From RBG-13-33-26 sp964430085 (GTDB lineage: Archaea; Nanobdellota; Nanobdellia; Pacearchaeales; GW2011-AR1), in NCBI GenBank assembly GCA_964430085.1, contig CAYSES010000024.1:1-6393 (forward strand): 6,393 nt of DNA. The letters run 5' to 3'. This document shows positions 1 through 4,702 of this stretch, one piece after another (the stretch's first letter is position 1; each line of letters opens with the position of its first letter). The position numbers were made by a program, and so were the translations under genes. The notes under the pieces were generated by a model. That model searched no databases, was not told where the DNA came from, and was given only the letters and a program-made list of their open reading frames with translations.

Positions 1-1
1 A

Positions 2-74
2 TAGCCCTGCCAGGATTCGAACCTGGGTCACTGCCTCCAAAGGGCAGTATACTTGACCGCTGTACTACAGGGCT
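2..74 (-). tRNA. tRNA-Gln, anticodon UUG
   Basis: Reading the minus strand gives a complete 73-nt cloverleaf. The acceptor stem is AGCCCTG/CAGGGCT, closed by an A1-U72 pair, with discriminator A. The D arm is GTAC/GTAT with GG in the loop. The anticodon stem is CTGCC/GGCAG around the loop CTTTGGA. The variable region has 4 nt, and the T arm is CCAGG-TTCGAAT-CCTGG. The anticodon is UUG (window positions 38-40), reading CAA glutamine codons. There is no intron and no encoded CCA. In archaea this tRNA is normally charged with Glu and amidated by GatDE (family knowledge). A TATA box lies about 27 bp upstream, just past the stop codon of the MinD-like gene, so the tRNA probably has its own promoter. 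Confidence 0.96.
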
Positions 75-97
75 GATAGAAAATAGAACTAAATTTT

Positions 98-105
98 ATT
101 TATAA
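98..105 (-). promoter_or_regulatory. TATA box of tRNA-Gln
   Basis: The minus strand reads TTATAAAT here, centred about 27 bp before the mature 5' end of the tRNA. A C-A pyrimidine-purine step, typical of an archaeal start site, lies exactly at tRNA position -1/+1. The box begins only three bases beyond the stop codon of the MinD-like gene. Transcription could start at or within two bases of the mature 5' end. Confidence 0.6.
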
Positions 106-107
106 GA

Positions 108-899
108 TTATCTAAAAAGAGCCTCATAGAATATCTCTCTATTAATCTCTTGTCTTTTTGGGGTAATTCTAAACAGATTCTTTAGCCTAAAAGGTTTATA
201 TTTTTCACCAATTAAAATAGCTGCCAATTTCATATACTCATCACTTGCGTTAGATCTAGGTTTATAATCAGTAAAAGGAATAAAATTAAACAAAGCCTCT
301 AAAAAATCAATATCATAAGGGATAACTGCCATCACAGGAACTTCTATAGTCTTCTCGATATCTTCTAAAGACAACTCGAAATCTTTATTATTTACTTTGT
401 TGATTATCAAACCCTCAACAGGCGTCCCTCTTTGTTTTGCCAACTTTATTGCTTTTAACGTCATTCCAATAGTAGGATAATCAGGAGTAGTAACAACAAA
501 AAGAGCATCAGAAGCTAACATTACTGCTAAAGTTTCATCATTTAAGGAAGGGGATGAATCAATTAATATTATATCATATTTTTTTTTCAGAAATTTAATC
601 CTATCTTTCAAATTTAATGGATTTATTTTTTGTCTTCCAAAAATAGACGCTGGAAGCAAATCAAAATTTTCTAACTCACAAATAGCATCATTGATATTTG
701 ATTCCCTATTAAGGACATGATGCAGGGTCAGTTCAGGATCAATTATATTCAAATGAAGCCCCAAATTAGGAGCTGATAAATTTCCATCTATTAGCAATAC
801 TTTCTTGCCAAAATTCGCAATTGCTGCTCCTAAAGCAACAGTAAAAGAAGTCTTTCCAACCCCTCCTTTTAGACTGACAATCCCTATTGTCTTTCCCAT
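108..899 (-). CDS. MinD/ParA-family P-loop ATPase
   Basis: A 263-residue ATPase of the deviant Walker A (MinD/ParA/Mrp) class. The motif KGGVGKTS is at residues 11-18, with signature Lys11 and P-loop Lys16. A LLIDGN strand carries Asp38, and the Walker B strand ILIDSSPS has Asp114. An NKV motif around residue 167 fits the nucleotide-base pocket. Family members dimerise on ATP and position division machinery, chromosomes or surface structures; which applies here cannot be told, since no MinE, ParB or archaellum gene is nearby. The ATPase fold ends near residue 235. A 28-residue tail rich in Arg/Lys and Phe/Leu follows and may be a membrane-contacting segment (inference). The start places the P-loop at the usual distance from Met1. 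The gene is divergent from uS15, has no Shine-Dalgarno and has a TATA-like box 26 bp upstream. Confidence 0.9.
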   Translation of the reverse strand: MGKTIGIVSLKGGVGKTSFTVALGAAIANFGKKVLLIDGNLSAPNLGLHLNIIDPELTLHHVLNRESNINDAICELENFDLLPASIFGRQKINPLNLKDRIKFLKKKYDIILIDSSPSLNDETLAVMLASDALFVVTTPDYPTIGMTLKAIKLAKQRGTPVEGLIINKVNNKDFELSLEDIEKTIEVPVMAVIPYDIDFLEALFNFIPFTDYKPRSNASDEYMKLAAILIGEKYKPFRLKNLFRITPKRQEINREIFYEALFR

Positions 900-919
900 C
901 TAATAAATAGATTATCCTA

Positions 920-929
920 ATTTAAATAA
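920..929 (-). promoter_or_regulatory. TATA box of the MinD-like gene
   Basis: The minus strand reads TTATTTAAAT, centred about 26 bp before the ATG whose A is at 899, with an A-rich GAAAA just upstream that could act as the BRE. The bases before the ATG contain no Shine-Dalgarno, so a leaderless or nearly leaderless mRNA is expected. Confidence 0.5.
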
Positions 930-941
930 TTTTCAGTCACA

Positions 942-955
942 GGAAGGTTTAAAAA
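942..955 (+). promoter_or_regulatory. BRE/TATA promoter of the uS15-recJ operon
   Basis: GGAAGG at 942-947 precedes TTTAAAAA at 948-955, whose centre is 25-26 bp before the ATG at 977. That is the canonical archaeal TATA-to-start-site distance, so transcription should begin at the start codon. No Shine-Dalgarno is present. Confidence 0.6.
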
Positions 956-976
956 ATTAAATTTCGATTAAGTAAA

Positions 977-1309
977 ATGCCTAAAAAAATAACAGAAAAG
1001 AAAGAAGCTAAAAAGCTTACTCAGGAAGAATTTGAGAAGAAAGTTATAAGCCTAGCTGAAAAAGGTCTTACAAGTGAAAAAATTGGAGAAGCATTAAAAA
1101 AAGAGAAGATTCATTCAAAAGAATTCAGCAAAAAGATAACGCAAATTTTAGGTAATAAAGCAGTAAATGCAGATCTTAAGAATCTTAGCGATAAATTAGA
1201 AAGAATAAAAAAACATGTTGAGAAAAACAAAGGGGACAAAAGATCAATAAGGGAAAAAGAAAAAGTATCTGCAAGATTAAGGAGACTCAGGAATTATCTC
1301 AACAAATAA
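977..1309 (+). CDS. rps15: Small ribosomal subunit protein uS15 (S15), compact archaeal form
   Basis: A 110-residue, very Lys-rich protein. Residues 15-60 resemble the extra N-terminal domain of archaeal/eukaryotic S15 (LTQEEFEKKV, then KGLTSEKIGEALKKEKI and KKITQIL). Residues 66-110 match the universal S15 core that binds the central domain of 16S rRNA: a helix with RIKKHVEKN, the loop GDKRSIRE corresponding to the usual DxxSxR element, and a final helix ending RLRRLRNYL. Archaeal S15 is usually about 150 residues. This copy lacks most of the basic leading segment and the C-terminal extension that normally follows the RRL..YY helix. The downstream RecJ-like gene, 12 bp away, is a common archaeal neighbour of S15 and supports the call. 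It leads a two-gene operon from a leaderless-type promoter. Confidence 0.88.
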   Translation: MPKKITEKKEAKKLTQEEFEKKVISLAEKGLTSEKIGEALKKEKIHSKEFSKKITQILGNKAVNADLKNLSDKLERIKKHVEKNKGDKRSIREKEKVSARLRRLRNYLNK

Positions 1310-1313
1310 AGGA
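1309..1313 (+). promoter_or_regulatory. Weak Shine-Dalgarno of the recJ-like gene
   Basis: AAGGA overlaps the last base of the uS15 stop codon and lies 8 nt before the ATG at 1322. AGGA can pair with the archaeal 16S 3' end. No good TATA box lies 26 bp upstream of this ATG, which fits translation from an internal site on the uS15 mRNA. Confidence 0.4.
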
Positions 1314-1321
1314 TTTTACAA

Positions 1322-2680
1322 ATGGAAAGAGGGGTAGAAAAGAATATCTTAAAAAATAAAAGTCTTGAATCACAAATTGAAATTGTAACTAAAAAGTTTC
1401 TTGAAGCAATTCAAGACAAAGAAATAGTTATTATTAGTCATTTTGATACTGATGGAATAACTTCTGCAGCAATCATGATGAGAACATTAAAAAAGCTTGA
1501 TAAGAGATTCTCACTAAAAATTGTGAAGAGGTTAGAAGAAAGAACTGTTCTAAACTTGCCACAAGATAAAATAATTTTATTTCTTGATTTAGCATCGGGC
1601 AGCTTGGATCATATATCCAATACAAAATTAAAAAATATCTTTATAATAGACCATCATGAAATATTCCAAGAAATCCCAGAAGGAGTTCACATAGTCAACC
1701 CCCACCTTAACGGAAAAGAAGAAATAAGTAGTTCTGGATTAGTATATCTTTTTTGTAGAGAATTAAGTGGAGAAAACAAAGACCTAGCAAAACTGGCGGT
1801 TCTTGGTATGATCGGAGATTGTATGGAAAAGAGCATAGATAAATTAAATAATTTTATAATAAATGATGGAGAAGTAAAAAGAAAAAGAGGATTATTAATC
1901 TACCCCTCAACACGCCCATTAAATCGAACCTTAGAATATTGTTCAGATCCTTATATTCCAGAAATAACCGGGAATGTAAAAGGAGTTGCTAGATTATTAA
2001 GGGACATAGGATTAAGTCCATCTAACGGAAAATACAAAAGCCTTGTAGAATTAGACGATGATGAGATGTCAAGGTTAGTAACAGCGATAATGTTAAAAAA
2101 TCCAAAAGTAAAAAATAAAGCAATGATAGGAGATATTTTCCTTATCAAATTGTTTAATAAGCTAGAGGATGCACGTGAAATGAGTGCCATAATTAATGCC
2201 TGTTCAAGGTTGGGGGAAAGTGAAACCGCCTTACAATTTTGTATGGAATCATCCAAGGCAAAAAAAAGAGCAGAGTTATTGTATACCAAATACAAACAAT
2301 TTATCATTTCGGGATTAAAATTTGTATCTGAAACAGAAAAAGTGGAGGGGAAAGGTTTTGTAATAATCAATGCTAAAGAAAAGATAAAGGATACAATAAT
2401 AGGGACCATAGCAAGTATCCTTTCAAATTCTTCGATTTATGAAGAAGGTACCATAATAACAACAATGGCCTATTATGAAGATAAAATAAAAGTATCAGCT
2501 CGGAATGTTGGGCGAACAGGAAGAAATATAAGAAAAATTCTAACTGCGATTATTGAAAAAGTTGGGGGAGAAGTTGGAGGGCATGAATTCGCAGCAGGAT
2601 GTATGTTAAAAAAAGAAAAGGAAAAAGAGTTTATTGATTTTCTAAAAAAGAATTTGGAAATTGAAATGGTAAAGATTTAA
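1322..2680 (+). CDS. Archaeal RecJ/GAN-like DHH-family nuclease
   Basis: A 452-residue DHH/DHHA1 phosphoesterase of the archaeal RecJ group. The metal-binding motifs appear in order: SHFDTDG (His40, Asp42, Asp44), FLDLAS (Asp89), IDHHE (Asp110-His111-His112) and GMIGD (Asp166). The middle segment has the archaeal RecJ pattern PSTRPLNRTLEY, then PEITGN and GVARLLRDIGL. The C-terminal DHHA1 nucleic-acid-binding domain has SARN near residue 394 and GGHEFAAG at 419-426. All expected catalytic residues are present and the length is normal. Studied relatives are single-strand exonucleases; some bind GINS in the replisome (GAN) while others degrade DNA or RNA in either polarity, so the exact substrate is open. 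It sits 12 bp after uS15 and is probably cotranscribed with it. Its stop codon lies inside the TATA box of the next gene. Confidence 0.92.
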   Translation: MERGVEKNILKNKSLESQIEIVTKKFLEAIQDKEIVIISHFDTDGITSAAIMMRTLKKLDKRFSLKIVKRLEERTVLNLPQDKIILFLDLASGSLDHISNTKLKNIFIIDHHEIFQEIPEGVHIVNPHLNGKEEISSSGLVYLFCRELSGENKDLAKLAVLGMIGDCMEKSIDKLNNFIINDGEVKRKRGLLIYPSTRPLNRTLEYCSDPYIPEITGNVKGVARLLRDIGLSPSNGKYKSLVELDDDEMSRLVTAIMLKNPKVKNKAMIGDIFLIKLFNKLEDAREMSAIINACSRLGESETALQFCMESSKAKKRAELLYTKYKQFIISGLKFVSETEKVEGKGFVIINAKEKIKDTIIGTIASILSNSSIYEEGTIITTMAYYEDKIKVSARNVGRTGRNIRKILTAIIEKVGGEVGGHEFAAGCMLKKEKEKEFIDFLKKNLEIEMVKI

Positions 2681-2682
2681 AA
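2676..2682 (+). promoter_or_regulatory. TATA box of aIF2 alpha, overlapping the recJ-like stop codon
   Basis: TTTAAAA is centred at 2679, exactly 26 bp before the ATG at 2705, and includes the TAA stop of the recJ-like gene. An A/G-rich GGTAAAGA precedes it. The bases before the ATG are pyrimidine-rich and contain no Shine-Dalgarno. A C-A step at the ATG suits a start site there. Confidence 0.55.
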
Positions 2683-2686
2683 CCAT

Positions 2687-2695
2687 CTTTTTTCT
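2687..2695 (+). terminator. T-rich tract, possible terminator of uS15-recJ
   Basis: CTTTTTTCT includes six consecutive T, 8 bp after the recJ-like stop codon. Archaeal RNA polymerase terminates at T-rich non-template tracts without needing a hairpin. The tract lies between the TATA box and the ATG of the next gene. It is short, so it may act weakly. Confidence 0.4.
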
Positions 2696-2704
2696 CAGTA
2701 TTTC

Positions 2705-3424
2705 ATGAAAAATTTAGAAGTAGGAGACTTGGTATTATGCACTGTTGATAGAATAATCGGAACAGTCGTTTTTGTAAAAATACCAATAGGGAATAATGAA
2801 ATTGAAGGAAGCATAATCATGAGTGAAATTGCCCCTGGTAGAATAAGAAATTTAAGAGATTATGTAGTTCCTAAGAAAAAAATAGTTTGTAAGGTACTAA
2901 GAATATCTGCTCAAGGGAATATTGAATTATCATTGCGTAGAGTAAGTCAAAAAGAAAAAAAAGAAGTATTAGAACAGGATAAACAAGAAAAAAGTTATGC
3001 GAGCGTATTAAAAAGTGTAATTGGAGAAAAAAAGGCAGAAGAAGTATTAAAAAAAATCGCTGAACAAGAAGAAATTATATCTTTTTTTGAAACTGTAAAG
3101 ATAAATCCAGAAAAATTAGAAAAAATTATTGGAAAAGAAAATGCAAAAAAAATTATTGATATTTTGAAAACTCAAAAAAGTAAAAAAAAGAAAATAAAAA
3201 AAGAGATTAGGTTAACAACAACACAATCAAATGGGATAATTTTAATTAAAAAAATTTTGGGGATTTTCAAAGATATGAATATAAAATATATTTCGGCTGG
3301 GAAGTACAGTTTAGAAACAGAAGCGAAGGATGTTAAAACAGCAGATAAGAAAATGCATGAGTTAATAGATATCGCAGAAAAAGAAGCAAAAAAGATAGGA
3401 GTTAATTTTAGTGGTGTTAAATAG
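2705..3424 (+). CDS. Translation initiation factor aIF2, alpha subunit
   Basis: A 239-residue homologue of eIF2 alpha. Residues 5-78 are an S1/OB fold (GDLVLCTVDRI, GSIIMSEIAPGRIRNLRDYV, then GNIELSLRRVSQKEK), with the SEIxxxRIRNLRDYV and LSLRRV signatures of this family. Residues 80-160 form a Lys/Glu-rich helical domain, and 165-239 match the C-terminal alpha-beta domain that contacts the gamma subunit (EIRLTTTQSNGIILIKKIL, then YSLETEAKD). It is somewhat shorter than the usual roughly 265-275 residues. In the aIF2 alpha-beta-gamma trimer it helps deliver Met-tRNAi to the small subunit. The position equivalent to the regulatory eukaryotic Ser51 is Ala43, so control by that phosphorylation is excluded. 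It has its own leaderless-type promoter and converges on EndoQ. Confidence 0.9.
   Translation: MKNLEVGDLVLCTVDRIIGTVVFVKIPIGNNEIEGSIIMSEIAPGRIRNLRDYVVPKKKIVCKVLRISAQGNIELSLRRVSQKEKKEVLEQDKQEKSYASVLKSVIGEKKAEEVLKKIAEQEEIISFFETVKINPEKLEKIIGKENAKKIIDILKTQKSKKKKIKKEIRLTTTQSNGIILIKKILGIFKDMNIKYISAGKYSLETEAKDVKTADKKMHELIDIAEKEAKKIGVNFSGVK
3182..3254 (-). terminator. T-tracts that could terminate the EndoQ transcript
   Basis: On the minus strand, runs of seven T (3254-3248) and eight T (3189-3182) are the first strong T-tracts beyond the EndoQ stop codon. They lie within the aIF2 alpha coding region. With only one base between the two stop codons there is no room for an intergenic terminator, so the transcript should extend antisense to aIF2 alpha. 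The assignment is inferred from T-richness alone, and the A-rich coding strand produces such runs by itself. Confidence 0.25.
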
Positions 3425-3425
3425 A

Positions 3426-4649
3426 TTAAAACAAAGTTCCCTGTTTCTCTCCGAGTATAGCCTTACCGTATTCTCCATCAAAACCCGGTTTAACTTTTAT
3501 TTTACCCCCTCTATTTTTTAGTATTAATTCTATTAATTTATCATCAACATTTTTTTTAAAAAGATCTTCTTTAGATACATTCAAAAGGATATTAAATTCA
3601 TTTTCGAATTTTTCAATTAAAGAATTATATTCAGCCCATACAGCTTTACTTTCTAATGCATTTTCAAAATGCAATGAGATTACCTCCTGTAATGGAAGAA
3701 GTTTATAGAATGGTTTTGAATTTTTTATTTTAAATCCTGAAGGATGTATTGCAAGTTGACCAACTCTTGAATCAACTCCAATTGTAAGAGGTTTTTTACA
3801 AACAGGACAAATTCCATTTAATCTTTTACTTTCTTCAGGAGAACATGAAAAATGACACATTCTATGCCCATCATAATGGTATTTCCCATAAGCAGGATCT
3901 GTTTCAATAGTTGCCAAAAAAGTTTTATTTCTTATTTGTTCAATTATCTCATCATAAGAATTTGTTTTCTTAAAAATAGTTGCTTCTCTCCCCAGTCTAA
4001 AAGGCCAAAAACTGTGAGCATCAGAAAAACTTATAATTGCCTTGTCTTCTAGTTCCTGTATTCTCCAGTTCATTTCAGGATCAGATGATATTCCAGTCTC
4101 AATAGCGTGTATTTCACTTAACTGATCCTTAAAACATTCTTTTAAACTATCAAACCCAGACATACTCCCAAAAATACCAAACCAAGGGGTCCAGATATGT
4201 GCAGGGATAATTTCTATTCTTTTTGATATCTGTTTCATCTGCCTAACAAATTCGTCCCCAGGAATTTTAAAGATAGGCCTTCCATCATAGTCTCTTCTCC
4301 CTTTAGTATCAAGATAAGAATTTATTTTATCAACGATTTCAAGATTAGGGACTAAAACAACAAGATGTATCCTCCTTCCTTTATCTTGGGTATAGATTAA
4401 TGAAATTTCGCCAGTGATAATAAATGGGAAATCCCCATAATAATAAAAACCATCTTTTTCGATTAATTGTTCTTTTATCTCTTTCAACCAAATAGGATGA
4501 GTGAAGTCACCAGTTCCGAGCAGGTTCAATCCTTTTATTTTAGCCCATTTTACAAGATTTTCAAAGGTTATTTTATTACTACATGCTCTTGAGAATCTTG
4601 AATGTATATGTAAATCTGCAAAGAGAACATCATTAAAGTTTATAAGCAT
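3426..4649 (-). CDS. Endonuclease Q (EndoQ), PHP-family DNA repair nuclease
   Basis: A 407-residue protein with EndoQ architecture. The N-terminal PHP metal site shows DLHIHS (Asp12, His14, His16), GTGDFTHP (Asp48, His51), GEIS (Glu81), RIHLVVL (His95), PAHIWTPWFGIFGS (His151) and SDAHS (Asp210, His212). The WTPWFGIFGSxSGFDS stretch is an EndoQ hallmark. A zinc site follows with Cys265, Cys269, Cys281 and Cys284 (CPVC). A helical C-terminal domain carries PGFDGEYGKAIL, and the protein ends KQGTLF, resembling a shortened PCNA-interacting motif. Studied EndoQ enzymes nick DNA 5' of uracil, hypoxanthine, xanthine or abasic sites. All expected metal ligands appear intact and the length is typical. 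The start fits both the PHP motif position and a TATA box 26 bp upstream. Confidence 0.9.
   Translation of the reverse strand: MLINFNDVLFADLHIHSRFSRACSNKITFENLVKWAKIKGLNLLGTGDFTHPIWLKEIKEQLIEKDGFYYYGDFPFIITGEISLIYTQDKGRRIHLVVLVPNLEIVDKINSYLDTKGRRDYDGRPIFKIPGDEFVRQMKQISKRIEIIPAHIWTPWFGIFGSMSGFDSLKECFKDQLSEIHAIETGISSDPEMNWRIQELEDKAIISFSDAHSFWPFRLGREATIFKKTNSYDEIIEQIRNKTFLATIETDPAYGKYHYDGHRMCHFSCSPEESKRLNGICPVCKKPLTIGVDSRVGQLAIHPSGFKIKNSKPFYKLLPLQEVISLHFENALESKAVWAEYNSLIEKFENEFNILLNVSKEDLFKKNVDDKLIELILKNRGGKIKVKPGFDGEYGKAILGEKQGTLF
3514..3557 (+). terminator. T-tracts that could terminate the aIF2 alpha transcript
   Basis: Runs of six T (3514-3519) and eight T (3550-3557) on the plus strand lie 90-135 bp beyond the aIF2 alpha stop, within the antisense of EndoQ. 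They are the first long T-runs downstream. Assignment rests only on the known T-dependence of archaeal termination. Confidence 0.3.
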
Positions 4650-4652
4650 AAT

Positions 4653-4664
4653 AAAAAGAAAAAA
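4653..4664 (-). terminator. T-rich tract, possible terminator of the surface-protein gene
   Basis: The minus strand reads TTTTTTCTTTTT about 40 bp beyond the surface-protein stop codon. It lies between the TATA box and the ATG of EndoQ, repeating the arrangement seen before aIF2 alpha. Confidence 0.45.
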
Positions 4665-4670
4665 GATTGA

Positions 4671-4678
4671 TTAATAAA
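4671..4678 (-). promoter_or_regulatory. TATA box of EndoQ
   Basis: The minus strand reads TTTATTAA, centred 25-26 bp before the ATG whose A is at 4649. Only T-rich sequence lies between them and there is no Shine-Dalgarno, so leaderless initiation is expected. Confidence 0.5.
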
Positions 4679-4702
4679 GATTTTTGTTAAAGAATATTAT
4701 TT

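Noticed and set aside
1..110. tRNA gene as an integration site with an attached mobile element
   Set aside because: No integrase gene and no repeated copy of the tRNA 3' end is visible; sequence beyond the tRNA 3' end is outside the window.
900..976. A replication origin or parS-like site beside the MinD/ParA gene
   Set aside because: There are no repeated origin-box motifs and no convincing inverted repeat; the AT-rich content is accounted for by two TATA-type promoters.
1310..1321. A separate promoter for the recJ-like gene
   Set aside because: The position 26 bp before its ATG reads GAATTATCTC, a poor TATA match, and the gap to uS15 is only 12 bp with an AAGGA site. Cotranscription is simpler.
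1951..2409. A 152-codon open frame on the minus strand
   Set aside because: It lies wholly antisense to the RecJ-like gene, which has intact family motifs along its length. The translation shows no recognisable domain and there is no promoter context.
3852..4052. A 66-codon open frame on the plus strand
   Set aside because: It is antisense to the PHP and zinc-site coding region of EndoQ and resembles no known protein; it is best explained as a chance frame.
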